Source: Edaphobacter modestus
GTDB taxonomy: Bacteria > Acidobacteriota > Terriglobia > Terriglobales > Acidobacteriaceae
DNA: 64,000 bases
Direction of reading: 5' to 3'
NCBI RefSeq assembly: GCF_004217555.1
Contig: NZ_SHKW01000001.1
Coordinates: forward strand, 6,057,181 to 6,121,180
In this document: piece by piece, positions 45,513-54,931 of the stretch
How the letters are laid out: each line of letters begins with the position of its first letter
How positions within the stretch are numbered: position 1 is the stretch's first letter
Notes under the pieces: generated by a model
What the model saw: the letters and a program-made list of their open reading frames with translations, nothing else
Told to the model about the DNA's origin: nothing
The model's database searches: none
Program-made: the position numbers and the translations under genes

Positions 45513-47138
45513 TCAGCCGAAGATCCGCCGCAGTGATGTCATCTCTCGCGACTCTCCCTTAGCCGGCGAATGATAAGGAGACACTACACCGGACAGGCGT
45601 GGATCTTCCGAGGTGGGAGCGTTGTCGACGATGGCCTCAGCCACAGATGGAGCGCCGCCGACCTCACTCGTCGTTCGGTTCAGTCCGAAACGCCTGAGCA
45701 GGCTCTGCGGTAGGTCGACTGCATACTTTGCGCGCGTCACGGCAACATAGAGGAGTCGCAGCTCCGCCGCGATGGATTCCTGGTGATCGGAACGTGTCGA
45801 TGGTGGACGCGTGGAGAGGAAATCGGGTTCGATTTCGACGTACCCCCACTCTCTGCCTTTCGCTTTATGTGTCGTTGAGCAGATGATCCGGGCATTCCCC
45901 TCGTTGGGAACACAACCGCCGATCGCCCTGAGCATCGTTTCTTCCCCGTACTCCTGGACGAGGTTGACCAGACCGCGAAGGTATTCCCCCTCGGTGCGGG
46001 TGCTTAACGACATAACGTCCTTCCAGGTAGCAAATCCCAGTAATTCAGGCGATTGTCCCCCTTGTCCCTGCTTGACACGACGGACATCGATCAACAGCAT
46101 TTCCAGGCCACTGGTTCCACCAAGAACATGACAGGGCATCCTGGAGGAAAGGCACTTCAGAATATTCCCGATAACGCCGGCGTTGCTGCGGGACAGAATG
46201 ACCTGAGGATGGACCACAGCAAGATGGGACTGGATCGCTTCCGATCCTCGCACCGGATGCTTCGCTCCGAGTGAACGAAGAATTGCAGTTGCAGCGCTGG
46301 CAATTGCGGGGCCGAACCGGTACGACTGGGAAAGGAGAACATGGTGAGGTGTCGACACCTGAGCCATTGCGTTCACCGCTCCCCGCCATTCATAGATTTG
46401 TTGATAGGGGTCTCCGACATACACGACAGGACAGTCCATCCGCTTCAGGACGCCGACCAGAACAGGATTCAGGTCCTGTGCTTCATCGACGAGGATGTAA
46501 TCGACCCGCGCTTTCGGTTGAGAGAGTGCCCAAAGCTTCAGGTAGCCATCGTGACCAAGCGGAAGACCGGCGGTCTTGTGGCGCATGGCATCCCACAAAG
46601 CCTGCACGTGTGAGATTGCCTGGCCAGTGAACTGAGCTAAGCCCACGGCATCGAGCGCTTCAAGACACCCGTAGCGTGGAATATGCGCCTGCTGCGGATG
46701 TTCGTCATTACTCAGCAGGAAGCGCTTCACCGCGTCGAGCAGTACGGAGCAATACGACCACTTCGAAAGCGTCAGTCCCGAATGGAAGATCAAGTTCTCC
46801 GGCATTCGGAACGCTTCCACCACTGTATTTGGAGTGAGAGTCCCTGTCAGCTTCCACGCCGGATATCCGAAACTCCGGGCTATGGCGCGGAGAGCAAGGG
46901 AATGACTGGTCGCGCAAGCTACCCGTGTGGGGAACTTTCCTCGGGCATTCTCTGCGATGCTTCGATTGAATGCCAGATAGAGTCCGCGCCCGTTCGTACT
47001 CGACGCGAGCAGACGGAGAGTCGTGGTCTTGCCCGCTCCTGCGTAGGCATCGATGCGGAGACCTTCCTGCTTGAGGAACAGTTCCCGTGCGCGTTGCTGC
47101 TCCGGACTGGGATGGATATTGGTTGGGTGAAGGCTCAT
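45513..47138 (-). CDS. UvrD/Rep-like superfamily 1 helicase
   Basis: DNA helicase-like protein of 541 aa. Motifs in order: Walker A AYAGAGKTTTL (about 32-42), Walker B VDEAQDLNP, motif III VGDPYQQIYEWRGA, motif IV region SQSYRFGP, motif V STTHKAKGREW and motif VI LLYVAVTRAK. It is shorter than UvrD (about 720 aa) and closer in layout to FBH1-like or stand-alone helicases found in islands and defence loci. No nuclease or second defence gene is adjacent. Repair, recombination or phage defence are all possible. ATG at 47138. Confidence 0.88.
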   Translation of the reverse strand: MSLHPTNIHPSPEQQRARELFLKQEGLRIDAYAGAGKTTTLRLLASSTNGRGLYLAFNRSIAENARGKFPTRVACATSHSLALRAIARSFGYPAWKLTGTLTPNTVVEAFRMPENLIFHSGLTLSKWSYCSVLLDAVKRFLLSNDEHPQQAHIPRYGCLEALDAVGLAQFTGQAISHVQALWDAMRHKTAGLPLGHDGYLKLWALSQPKARVDYILVDEAQDLNPVLVGVLKRMDCPVVYVGDPYQQIYEWRGAVNAMAQVSTPHHVLLSQSYRFGPAIASAATAILRSLGAKHPVRGSEAIQSHLAVVHPQVILSRSNAGVIGNILKCLSSRMPCHVLGGTSGLEMLLIDVRRVKQGQGGQSPELLGFATWKDVMSLSTRTEGEYLRGLVNLVQEYGEETMLRAIGGCVPNEGNARIICSTTHKAKGREWGYVEIEPDFLSTRPPSTRSDHQESIAAELRLLYVAVTRAKYAVDLPQSLLRRFGLNRTTSEVGGAPSVAEAIVDNAPTSEDPRLSGVVSPYHSPAKGESREMTSLRRIFG

Positions 47139-47282
47139 GGTCGTGTTGCGTAACTGCCTGCCCTAAGCATATCCAAACTGCATTCCATCCTGGCATCAAG
47201 GGAAACAATTGGGCTGAACAAAAGACATACTCCGATCTCGATATTCCGCACTAAAATCCGAGGCACCCGGAGGATATCTGCG

Positions 47283-47358
47283 CACCTATCAGGCCGTCAC
47301 GCGAACTTGCCGATACGCCCGACCTATCAGGCCGTCACGCGAACTTGCCGATACGCCC
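47283..47358. repeat. Perfect 38-bp tandem duplication
   Basis: The block beginning ACCTATCAGGCCGTCACGCG occurs twice head to tail (47283-47320 and 47321-47358) with no mismatch. It lies in the 300-bp gap between the helicase and the IS110 transposase, close to where the left end of the IS would be. Confidence 0.9.
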
Positions 47359-47436
47359 GACGCAATATAAGAAGGTGCCCCCTTGGACTAGGCTGTGAGC
47401 GGTTGCCATCTCACCGCCGGAAAGGAGCACTCTTCT

Positions 47437-48504
47437 ATGGAAGGCACGAAGTATATCGGAATGGATGTTCACAAGGACTCGATCTCGATCGCGGTTCTAA
47501 ATTCTTCGGGCAAGCTGGTGATGGAAAGCATCATCGAAACCAAGGCGACTACGATTCTCGAGTTCGTGCATGGGCTGCGCGGGAGTCTGCATCTGACGTT
47601 TGAAGAGGGCACCTGGGCAGCGTGGTTGTATGACCTGCTGAAGCCGCATGTGACGAAGCTTGTGGTGTGTGATCCACGTCGCAATGGCTATCTGAAGCAA
47701 GGCAGCAAGAGTGACCGAATCGATGCTCGGAAGCTGGCCGAACTGCTGTACTCGAATATGCTGCAGCCCGTTTACCACGGCGAGCACGGAGTGCGGTCCT
47801 TGAAGGAACTGGCGCGCAGCTATATGACCATCACCAAAGACCAGGCGCGTGTCATGACCCGGGTGAAGGCTGTGTATCGAAGCTGGGCTATTCCCTGCGC
47901 GGGGAAGCAAGTCTATGGACAGCGCCATCGCCTGGAGTGGCTGGGCAAGATCCAGGAGCCCGGCGTGCGCCGCCGGGCAGAGTTCTACTACGCAGAGTTG
48001 GACGCTTTGCGCTCGCTCCGCTTAGTAGTGCGGAGCGAGCTACTGCTGGAGAGCAAGAAGCACAACGTATCGACGCTGTTAAGTCAGATTCCGTCGATTG
48101 GCCCCATCCGGGCGGCCCTGTTGATCGCGCTGCTCCAGACGCCGGATCGTTTCCGCACCAAGCGACAGCTCTGGGCTTACAGCGGATTGGCGATCGAAAC
48201 GCACGACAGCGCAGAGAACCAGTACGTTAACGGACAGCTGCAGCGATCCAAAAAGCAGACATCGATTCGTGGACTCAATTCGAATCACAATCCCGATCTC
48301 AAGAATCTGTTCAAGAGCGCCTCAGCAGTTGCCGCCGTCAAGACCGGGCCGTTCCAGAAGTTTTACGCTGCTCTGATCGGCAAAGGAATAAAGCCCGAGA
48401 TGGCACGGCTGACCCTGGCACGCAAAATCGCCGCGATCACCCTGATCGTCTGGAAGAGAGGAGTAAGCTTCGACGCCAGATATCTGAACCCACAAACAGC
48501 TTGA
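47437..48504 (+). CDS. IS110-family transposase, intact
   Basis: DEDD-type recombinase of 355 aa. The N-terminal RuvC-like domain has YIGMDVHKDSISIAV (Asp), FEEGTWAAWLYDLL (Glu) and KSDRIDARKLAELL (two Asp). The C-terminal domain shows LLSQIPSIGPIRAALLIALL and QLWAYSGLAIE. The ATG at 47437 follows GGAAAGGAG. IS110 elements lack terminal repeats and move with a bridge RNA made from their own non-coding end, so exact ends cannot be read; the flanking gaps 47139-47436 and 48505-49162 are candidates. Confidence 0.9.
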   Translation: MEGTKYIGMDVHKDSISIAVLNSSGKLVMESIIETKATTILEFVHGLRGSLHLTFEEGTWAAWLYDLLKPHVTKLVVCDPRRNGYLKQGSKSDRIDARKLAELLYSNMLQPVYHGEHGVRSLKELARSYMTITKDQARVMTRVKAVYRSWAIPCAGKQVYGQRHRLEWLGKIQEPGVRRRAEFYYAELDALRSLRLVVRSELLLESKKHNVSTLLSQIPSIGPIRAALLIALLQTPDRFRTKRQLWAYSGLAIETHDSAENQYVNGQLQRSKKQTSIRGLNSNHNPDLKNLFKSASAVAAVKTGPFQKFYAALIGKGIKPEMARLTLARKIAAITLIVWKRGVSFDARYLNPQTA

Positions 48505-49162
48505 GTGTTCCCATGGTTCCGTTCCATCCCGTGGATTCAATCCCAGCGGTGGTTTGCCCGGTACTTGAGACACTCGGGTTCGAGAGAGAGTCTCAACCGA
48601 AAAGTTAGACGCGTGGTGCCTCGGGCACCCAGTCTCCTACGCGACCCTAGGCCCTCTCGGATAACCTGAAAAAGCAATGGGCCACGAGTCCCAGATAGAA
48701 CCATGGTTGGCACATGACCAACGTTCTGCTTGCTGGTTTCACAAGTCACTGGCTTCGTCGCAAATCGAGCATGAGAACCACAGGGGAAGAACCCACAAGC
48801 GCTACGCGGTTGTCCGCAGTGTCCCGAGCCTTTGGAGCGGAATGCGAGAACAATCCTGCTCAATTCCAAGGGGGCTGAAAATCAACAAAAATTCAGCCGA
48901 AGGCAAAGTGTTTTTTGTTGACTTTCCTTCTTATAGAACTTTTCGGGAACCGACCCGCCACGTTGGTAAACACAAGACGCATTCTCGGTACCGATCAGTC
49001 GAACTGAGCTCATTGAGTGCATCTGAAGTCATCAATCGTGAGTTAACGCTATGGACACTCATTCATCTGAAGCTGTCCAAGCATTACATGTGACGATCCC
49101 TGATCAGCCAATGTTTCCGGCAATAGGACCGAGCCGTTCCTAACGGTCCCAGTTCCTACCGC
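48505..49162. other. Long non-coding stretch downstream of IS110
   Basis: About 660 bp without a credible gene. It may include the right non-coding end of the IS110 element. A perfect 7-bp stem (GGCTGAA/TTCAGCC, 48873-48898) is followed 17 nt later by a T-rich run, but the loop is long, so it is a weak terminator candidate for either side. Confidence 0.4.
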
Positions 49163-52100
49163 TCAATGATTTCTACCGTTATATTGGTTCGGCGCGCCAG
49201 GAGTTGGAACGCTGTCGGAGACCTGCGCTCCATCGGTATGAGTCCGGGTCAGTGGAGCGGTGAGGCTGATGCCGCTACCCGAGATCTGCGCGCCAGCGGC
49301 GTGACCACGAGCGAGGGGTGCGACGACTGTGATGGTGGCGGCGCCACGGGCTCTAATCGAAGAAACAACAGCCGTTTCAGAGTTTGCTCCTTCGTCGATC
49401 GTGATTGTTTGGCCTTTACCAAAGCCAGTCACGCTTACGGCAGGAAGAAGAGTTGCTCCAGCATCAGTAGAAGTGCGTACCGTCGTGGCGCCTGCTGTTC
49501 CAACCGCGGCGATGACGGCGGTTTCAGTATTTGCATCAGAATCAATATGGACTGTCTGACCAGGGCGAAAGCCTTCCGTACTGGCGACCTTGATGTTCGT
49601 TGCACCCGCTGCCGACGTAGCCGACAAAGAGGCAGCGGCCTGCGTTGAAAAGTCGGTACAGTTGCTGTCGGTATCGGCGCCGTCAGGGAACCGACCTGCG
49701 CTCGTATTGATGGCAACCGAGGCCACAACTGTCGACCAGGGGTTGAACACTGAACCGGGCGCTGGGGTATAGCAGCCGCTTATCTGAGCCCCTGAGACAG
49801 TCTGATCCCCTTCGGCGGCCCATGGATCTACAAGGCCTCCATAGTTAAGGCTGTCGGCAACCACTCCCGAAGCGTCGCGCAGCACGATGCTACCTTCTTC
49901 GACGGTGAGTATTCGACCGAACTGCGGGGATTTTGTGGTTAATTCCGGCCCGCCAAACCACTGGTTGGGCGGGTGCGTGCCCTGGTATCCCGCTGTCTTG
50001 ACTGCGGCATCGCGTACAGCCGCGTGGATCGCGTGGTTGTTGATCAGTGGTCTATCGAGTGTTATGCCTGTCCCAAGCGCCTGGACTGGCTCATTGCTCG
50101 AATGGGCAAAAGCAGTCGCCGGCTGGAAGCTGACTCCTGTTCCGCGATCGCTGAACGGCAGGTTGGCCGCATGATTGAATCGTAAGGGAGCTGCCAGATT
50201 CAGGCCTGTGCCCGGAGAGACCACCCATTCACTGACCACATGAGCTTTGGTAAGGGCGGGTGTGAAGTCGATGGGGGTACCATCCGGCCCTGGGGTGCCC
50301 ACCGCGGTGACGGTGACGACCTGCTGGCTTGCAGGCGTGCCGATCGTGATCTTGTTACCTGCAGCGAAACCCTCCCCACGGCGCACGCTGATCCGGGTCG
50401 CTCCGGCGCTCGCAGGAGCTGAGAGATTGGTCTGGCTTGCCGCCGTGCCGACATGCGTCACCGTTACGGTTTCGATTCCATGACCAACGCTATCGATATC
50501 CAACCTGACCTTGTCACCTACGGAGATGTCGGAGAGAGATGTCACCTGGATGTTGGTGGTTCCCGCTGGCGCTTCCATCGCCAGATACGCTTGTGTGCCT
50601 CGCTTGCCGACCGCGGTCACCGTCGCGATCTCATACTGTTCCACGGTATTTGCAACGATCGGATAGGTCGAGCCATAGCCAAGCGCAATTTTCTGTCCAA
50701 CAACAAAGCCGGATGCATCCTCAACAGGCACATTAGTCGAGCCGGCAGGAACTGTGATCACCAGCTCCTCAGGCAAGGATTGCCACACCGTTGTATGGTT
50801 GCTGGCAGCCGTACCGAGGCTTGCGATCTTGCGCGCTTCCATACTGGAACCAGTGCCGATGTTGATCGTGTCGCCGACCGACATTCCTTCGGTGTTTCTG
50901 ACATGGATGATGCTGTCACCTGCGCGTGCGGGGATCGCCAGCCCTGAGTTGGCGAGGCCGAGCAGGTAAAAGCCGCTCGTTGCAAGCTTGGTTCCAGCCG
51001 GGATCTTTACCGTCGAGAATATTGCCTGGTGGGCTGGGTGCTCGGTCAATGTCCAGTTGGAGAGATCGACGCTTTGAGAACCTGCGTTGTAGAGCTCGAT
51101 AAATGAATCCGTCGGGTTGTCGGGAGCGGCCGAAGTGACTCGAAACTCGTTGATTTTGACTGGTCTGGCATTACGAATCTTTTCTACCGCCGTCTCAACT
51201 TGCTTTCTGCTGCTGGTAGCGTTTGTCCACGATGCATGACCGACGAGATCGCCGTTGAAGGATGCAGGTGCAGAGGTGACTTTGAAGGTCGCGCTCACGC
51301 TCGCACCCGGTACGACCTGTTGAGCGAAGGTCTTCGACGTCTCAGTCGTGTCTGAAACGGCAGCGGTCCACTGCTTGCTGGGTACGGCAATGCTCAACGT
51401 AACGTCCGCTGCAGGCGCCCCAGTTGTATTCGTGAATGTCACGGTGAAGTCCCGCGAAGATCCTGGAGTGAACGTCTGCGGGCCTCCCAGCATTCCTGTC
51501 GTGGCAGCCGGAACCAAACTAAGCGGAGCTACATCGTATCGTGCTGCGACAACATTCGCCTGGACAAGCTGGTCGGTGGCGTTCGATGGAAATGTACCAG
51601 CGGCAGTCATCGCTCCTTCATAGAACGTTCCTTGCGAACCGACACTGTTGTCTCCACCGTTGCCTAGGAGAATCGCCCCCTGCTTCCGCATTGGGTCATA
51701 GGTTGGATTCACACGGTGTCCATCGAACATGACCGACAGAGCCCCCTTTTGCGCGTCGCCACCCATCGATGTCCAATGGTGTGGTTCTCCTTTGCCGATG
51801 GCGGTTACAAAGCGCCAGGGGATGCTGGGTAAATTGGGACAGCCTTTGGTCCCATCCTCGTTGACGCACCCGACAAGATTATTTTCCTGATCAGTCATAA
51901 TCCACGGCCCGTCACCAGCCCCGCTGTACCACGGCGTGGCGTTACCGAAGTAGAGGGTCTCCATGGTGCCGTTATCATCATCGCGACTGTCAATCTCAGC
52001 ATTGCCGTAGTCGAAACAGCAACCGGCGTTGAAATGCTTCCCGTTGACGACCCAGTATTGCCCCTCGGCCTGGTCGTCGACCGCGGTGCCTTTCACATCG

Positions 52101-52636
52101 TTCTGGCGAAGCCCCATGCCCGGTTCGATCAACACGCCGTACACCTTGTGCCCCATGATCGTGATCGGGGCCATGTCCGCAATCGGAAGGGTGTTGAAAC
52201 CTCCTAATGCCGGGCCACTGAATCCGCCACGGGGAGCCTGAATCAAGTCGTTGTGCTTGGAAGACTGGTCGTAGATGATGCTGATCCAGCAATAGGTACC
52301 GCTGCAGAACTTATCCTGTGTGGCTGCGTCCGCGTATCCGCCAGGGTCCGGAACTGACGTGGCAGTAGCCTGGACAACGCCAATGTCCAGGGTCTTACCG
52401 TCCGATTGGCGCAAAACCTGGTAGAGGGGACCGTTATAGGTGGCATATAACGCACGGGTCGTGCTATGTGCCGCGACACATGGGTCACCGGCAGCCGCGT
52501 AGATGTCGCACGAGCCTTGAGGCCTGCGTGGAGGAACGACGCCACCCGCCGGAGACTGTTGTGCCATCGTCAAAGTTGCCCCAATGACCGTAAGCACGAG
52601 CGCGAGTCTAAGCACAAAATCGATTCTCGTTTTCAT
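49163..52636 (-). CDS. GH54 alpha-L-arabinofuranosidase fused to NEW3 and lamin-tail-type domains
   Basis: Secreted enzyme of 1157 aa that would cleave arabinofuranosyl side chains of plant polysaccharides. After the signal peptide, residues 43-375 form the GH54 catalytic domain: CDIYAAAGDPCVAAHSTTRA, the vicinal disulfide GCCFDYGNAE (Cys206-207), nucleophile Glu226 in TMETLYFG and acid/base Asp329 in GNGGDNS, by analogy with AkAbfB. The arabinose-binding CBM42 usual in the family is absent. Instead a NEW3-like domain (about 380-480), a lamin-tail domain (VKINEFRVTSAAPDNPTDSF) and several GATNIKVAS-like repeats follow. AGGA precedes the ATG. Confidence 0.88.
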   Translation of the reverse strand: MKTRIDFVLRLALVLTVIGATLTMAQQSPAGGVVPPRRPQGSCDIYAAAGDPCVAAHSTTRALYATYNGPLYQVLRQSDGKTLDIGVVQATATSVPDPGGYADAATQDKFCSGTYCWISIIYDQSSKHNDLIQAPRGGFSGPALGGFNTLPIADMAPITIMGHKVYGVLIEPGMGLRQNDVKGTAVDDQAEGQYWVVNGKHFNAGCCFDYGNAEIDSRDDDNGTMETLYFGNATPWYSGAGDGPWIMTDQENNLVGCVNEDGTKGCPNLPSIPWRFVTAIGKGEPHHWTSMGGDAQKGALSVMFDGHRVNPTYDPMRKQGAILLGNGGDNSVGSQGTFYEGAMTAAGTFPSNATDQLVQANVVAARYDVAPLSLVPAATTGMLGGPQTFTPGSSRDFTVTFTNTTGAPAADVTLSIAVPSKQWTAAVSDTTETSKTFAQQVVPGASVSATFKVTSAPASFNGDLVGHASWTNATSSRKQVETAVEKIRNARPVKINEFRVTSAAPDNPTDSFIELYNAGSQSVDLSNWTLTEHPAHQAIFSTVKIPAGTKLATSGFYLLGLANSGLAIPARAGDSIIHVRNTEGMSVGDTINIGTGSSMEARKIASLGTAASNHTTVWQSLPEELVITVPAGSTNVPVEDASGFVVGQKIALGYGSTYPIVANTVEQYEIATVTAVGKRGTQAYLAMEAPAGTTNIQVTSLSDISVGDKVRLDIDSVGHGIETVTVTHVGTAASQTNLSAPASAGATRISVRRGEGFAAGNKITIGTPASQQVVTVTAVGTPGPDGTPIDFTPALTKAHVVSEWVVSPGTGLNLAAPLRFNHAANLPFSDRGTGVSFQPATAFAHSSNEPVQALGTGITLDRPLINNHAIHAAVRDAAVKTAGYQGTHPPNQWFGGPELTTKSPQFGRILTVEEGSIVLRDASGVVADSLNYGGLVDPWAAEGDQTVSGAQISGCYTPAPGSVFNPWSTVVASVAINTSAGRFPDGADTDSNCTDFSTQAAASLSATSAAGATNIKVASTEGFRPGQTVHIDSDANTETAVIAAVGTAGATTVRTSTDAGATLLPAVSVTGFGKGQTITIDEGANSETAVVSSIRARGAATITVVAPLARGHAAGAQISGSGISLTAPLTRTHTDGAQVSDSVPTPGAPNQYNGRNH

Positions 52637-52764
52637 TCTTATCCTGATCTGCCAGTAATAACTGTCTTGGGCTCAGAAGAAACGGAATCTCTCCGTCTTT
52701 GGTGCCCAGTTTATTTGAATTTTCTGTCGGGATACGTATACCACTTGGCAATGAACTCGTTCCA

Positions 52765-53035
52765 TCTCCTGGCTGAGATTGCCTCGGAATCCAGTACGCC
52801 CGCCAGATGGGATTTCGTATAGCTGCTTTTGCGCGTGGTGCGGATAGGAGGGAGCTTGCGGTGAAGCTTGGCGCCCACATCTATATTGATAGCCTCGAAC
52901 AGAATGTAGCCGAAGCCTTACAAAAGCTGGGTGGCGCCTGTTCAGTGACCCTGTCGCGAACTAGGAACGATATGTTTGGATGGATAAGTCGCGGAGTTGA
53001 GGAGCACTTGGTGTACAAGGGCTGAACTCAGCGAT
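52765..53035 (+). pseudogene. Zinc-type alcohol dehydrogenase fragment cut by IS110
   Basis: The frame reads GIQYARQMGFRIAAFARGAD, RRELAVKLGAHIYIDS and EALQKLGG, the cofactor-binding middle of a NAD(P)-dependent alcohol dehydrogenase. Upstream the expected glycine-rich loop contains an in-frame stop (SPG*DCLGIQ). Downstream the sequence degenerates and ends just before the IS110 start. No N- or C-terminal remainder is found in the window. Confidence 0.7.
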
Positions 53036-53075
53036 TACTTACTTACTGATTCAGAGACATCCAAGGAGGCTCCTC

Positions 53076-54111
53076 GTGACCAGTATGCACTTCATCGGGT
53101 TAGACATCCAAAAGAAGACGGATCAGCTATTGCGTGAAGGACGTGAGCGGTACGGTTCTTTCTGAAGGCACCATTGCTGCGACTAGAGCACAGCTCGACG
53201 CTTGGGTGAAGACGTTACCAACTCCGTGGACCGTGGCCATGGAAGCAACCATGTTTACCGGATGGATCTATGACCATCTTCTGCCTCATGCTGCAGCCGT
53301 GAAGGTGGCGCATCCGCTGATGCTGCGGGCGATCGCGGCGGCCAAGAAGAAGAACGATCGCATCGATGCGAGCAAGATCTGCGACTGTCTTCGATGTGAC
53401 TTCCTGCCCGAGTGCCACATGGTCTCCGCCGAGGTTCGGGAGCGACGTAGGACGCTACGCTACCGCAAGCTGCTGGTCCGGCAGAACGTACAGTTGCGCA
53501 ACAAGGTCTCACAGATGCTGATGGAGTCAGGCGTGGTTTACAACAAGCAGAAACTCCATAAGGTGGGCTACTTCAAGGAACTGATGGAGACCAACCCGGA
53601 TATCAGCCGCGAGCTGAAGCCGCTGCTGGCGATCTGCCGCGAGACCATCGTGCGGATCGGCAAGACCGAGAGTGCATTGATTCGTTCCCTGCGCCGTGAC
53701 CCGCTGCTTCAGGCTCGTGTCGAACGCCTGATGACGATCCCTGCGGTCGGGCCGATCACCGCTCTGACCTGGGTGCTTGAGGTCGACGATGTAGCTCGCT
53801 TTCACTCGGTCAAGCAAGCTGTCAGTTACTGCGGTCTATGCGGTGCAGAGCGAAGTTCAGCGGAGACGATCAAGCGCATGCCTATCTCCAAGCAGAGGAA
53901 TAAACATCTTCAGTCGGTGCTTATCGAAGCAGCTAAGCTGGCGCCGCGCTTGAGCCCTGAACTGGCGGTGGTCTATGACACGGAAAAGCAGAAGGGCCAT
54001 GCCAATCGAGCCTCGATTGCGGTCGCCCGGAAGCTTGTAGCCTATCTGCTTGCGGTGGACCGCAGTGGAGGAGAGTTCGTAGTGGCAGGAGAACGAAGAG
54101 CAGCGGCCTGA
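53076..54111 (+). pseudogene. IS110-family transposase with an early frameshift
   Basis: The GTG at 53076, six bases after AAGGAGG, starts MTSMHFIGLDIQKKT. The frame is then lost near 53118 and resumes one frame over as ISYCVKDVSGTVLSEGTIAA, continuing unbroken for over 320 residues (KNDRIDASKICDCL for the acidic site, TIPAVGPITALTWVLEVDD for the C-terminal domain). A single indel after the first catalytic Asp separates the halves, so the copy is inactive unless frameshifting occurs. It is a different IS110 type from the copy at 47437. Confidence 0.88.
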
Positions 54112-54567
54112 AGCCGCTACGAAGAACGAGCAGATTCATCGAACGCAACCTGCCAGGTCCCGCAGAAGCCGACTGGGCGACGGAGCTACGCTCCCAATGC
54201 CTCCTTCGAAATGTTTCGGGACTGGCAGGAAACACTCACTCAATCTTCTGTGACGGTCTCAACAGCCCGATACAGCGAATGGATGTCTGGTTCTGCGTTA
54301 CGCGCAGGAACCGCGCCGAGAGGCACAACCGCGAAGTGATGAACACTCAGTGAAACAACCAGGCGCTCTCCTGAGCGCTACGGGAAAGCCTTGCCCAACT
54401 TGACAAAGACTTATCATGGATGTCGGCTTCCCGGTAGTAGCGAAGCGTCATTCCTGCAAACGGGTTTTTAGCAACTTCGATTCAGGCTCGGCTGCACGGT
54501 TGCGAACTTGGTCAAAACCCGACTTTAATGGAAGCTCAGCTAAGTGTTCAGGGATCTAGACAGCCTA
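54112..54567. other. Non-coding stretch between IS110 and MITE, with 23-bp repeat copy 2
   Basis: About 450 bp without a gene. The first part is probably the IS110 right end. Near 54505-54528 it contains the second copy of GAACTTGGTCAAAACCCGAC plus TTT, in the same orientation as at 42469. Confidence 0.5.
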
Positions 54568-54694
54568 GTGGCCTGTCGCAAAGAAAACGTTAGTAGGTCA
54601 GAGAGGTCATTCTTGGGAGACATGAACCAGTCCCCGTCTCACGAATTCGACTGGGCCGCTCGTGAGTGGTAACGAACTCTCTGCGACAGGCTAC
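54568..54694. mobile_element. 127-bp MITE with 17-bp inverted repeats and TA duplication
   Basis: Left end GTGGCCTGTCGCAAAGA (54568-54584) and right end, reverse complemented, GTAGCCTGTCGCAGAGA (54694-54678) differ at two positions. Both sides are flanked by TA (54566-54567 and 54695-54696). No transposase is encoded. TA duplication and size suggest a non-autonomous IS630/Tc1-mariner-type element. Confidence 0.8.
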
Positions 54695-54751
54695 TAGTGA
54701 TAAACGCAAGAGCGTTCTCAGTACAATTTTGCTATTCGGCAATGGTGAAGG

Positions 54752-54916
54752 CTATTTCTCGTGAAGAAGTTGCTCGATCTCCGGCAGGTTATTCTCCGCT
54801 GCGATCGAGAGCATCACATCGTCGGAGAGCCACTCATCGAGAGGACACACGGCTGCCGGGTTTCCACCGAAGACCCGGTCGGTAAACGCATCCACCTGGT
54901 ACATCGATATCTTCAT
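54752..54916 (-). pseudogene. PhzF-family isomerase, N-terminal 54-aa stub
   Basis: The frame reads MKISMYQVDAFTDRVFGGNP, AAVCPLDEWL and MLSIAAENNLPE, the start of PhzF (phenazine-biosynthesis-like) proteins, then diverges (IEQLLHEK) and stops at 54752. About 200 residues are missing. GAGGAG lies in front of the ATG, and the gene begins 16 bp after the dehydrogenase stop, so it was the third gene of that operon. A MITE lies only 57 bp beyond the truncation. Confidence 0.85.
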
Positions 54917-54931
54917 CATTCTCTCCTCGAT

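Noticed and set aside
47283..47358. CRISPR array
   Set aside because: Only two units in direct contact with no spacer; it is a tandem duplication. No cas gene is present.
48537..48869. A 110-aa minus-strand frame downstream of IS110
   Set aside because: Arg/Gly-rich with no ribosome site, motif or conserved neighbour. It more likely covers the IS110 non-coding end.
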